From positions 1 to 14,331 of the forward strand of contig CALZLE010000140.1 of NCBI GenBank assembly GCA_945788205.1: a DNA stretch of 14,331 nucleotides. The letters are read 5' to 3'. The DNA comes from an uncultured Desulfuromonadales bacterium (GTDB taxonomy: Bacteria; Desulfobacterota; Desulfuromonadia; Desulfuromonadales; Geopsychrobacteraceae). The notes beneath the pieces are model-generated. The model saw only the letters and a program-made list of their open reading frames with translations. It was not told the DNA's origin and did no database searches. The position numbers and the translations under genes were made by a program. This document shows, in pieces, positions 14,225 through 14,331 of the stretch; the first letter of the stretch is position 1, and each line of letters begins with the position of its first letter.

Positions 14225-14331
14225 GTATAAAACTGTTCAAATCGGTCACTGACATCGTCTTTGCAAACAAATACCCCTGAATCAATGAGCAATTTCGCAA
14301 CAACAAAATTTTCCGCTGTGCGTCCGTTACT
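14214..14331 (-). CDS. EAL-domain (cyclic-di-GMP phosphodiesterase-type) protein, 3' end only
   Basis: On the minus strand the reading frame entering from the window end gives 38 residues and a TGA. It includes QRKILLLRNCSLIQGYLFAK followed by TMSVTDLNSFIQKN. The pattern Q...L...C...QGYLFAK-x-M is the characteristic C-terminus of EAL domains, which hydrolyse cyclic di-GMP. The EAL motif and catalytic residues are outside the window, so activity cannot be judged, and it is unknown whether a GGDEF or sensor domain is attached. It converges on xpt with 23 bases between the stops. Another minus-strand frame that runs antisense through xpt is longer but has no family resemblance, so this frame is preferred. 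Confidence 0.75.
   Translation of the reverse strand, partial: VTDAQRKILLLRNCSLIQGYLFAKTMSVTDLNSFIQKN

Noticed and set aside
13684..14331. Long minus-strand frame through xpt to the right edge
   Set aside because: It is antisense to xpt, and its upstream part overlaps the frame with an EAL C-terminal signature, which is the better explanation for that edge.

Overview
This window looks like chromosomal DNA of a moderate-GC (by eye, low-to-mid 50s percent) Gram-negative bacterium. Protein flavour and gene mix (rubredoxin, single-lipoyl SucB, YjfB-like motility protein, M23 peptidase with an N-terminal anchor) suggest a Desulfuromonadales/Geobacterales-type deltaproteobacterium. This assignment is inference; no marker gene is present. 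No rRNA, tRNA, CRISPR array, insertion sequence or phage gene was seen.

Layout. 1-82: 3' end of an ElbB-like gene. 175-333: rubredoxin with its own candidate promoter and a strong terminator (358-396). 458-1703: lipA (lipoyl synthase) and a hotdog acyl-CoA thioesterase, one base apart. 1757-1939 (minus): a 60-residue YjfB-like putative motility protein that converges on the thioesterase across a shared terminator and diverges from sucA. Its promoter contains an inverted repeat placed like an operator. 2186-7495: sucA-sucB-lpdA, the complete 2-oxoglutarate dehydrogenase complex (E1, E2, E3), closed by a 13-bp perfect-stem terminator. LipA makes the cofactor that SucB needs, so 458-7495 is functionally linked although not one transcript.

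7619-8923: a membrane-anchored M23 (LytM-type) metallopeptidase starting at TTG. 9033-14190: a five-gene BMP-type nucleoside/purine uptake and salvage cluster. It holds a periplasmic binding protein, a double-domain ABC ATPase, two BPD_transp_2 permeases and a xanthine-phosphoribosyltransferase-like enzyme. The last four genes overlap by 4, 8 and 4 bases. A terminator-like hairpin separates the binding protein from the ATPase, probably giving excess binding protein. The natural reading is that imported purine is captured by the phosphoribosyltransferase. 14214-14331 (minus): C-terminal end of an EAL-domain protein.

Most of the window is ordinary housekeeping. I found no convincing undescribed system. 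The points most worth a second look are the 8-G tract at the ATPase/permease overlap, where a -1 slip would fuse the two proteins, the hairpin between binding protein and ATPase, the inverted repeat in the yjfB-like promoter, and the short Xpt-like enzyme.
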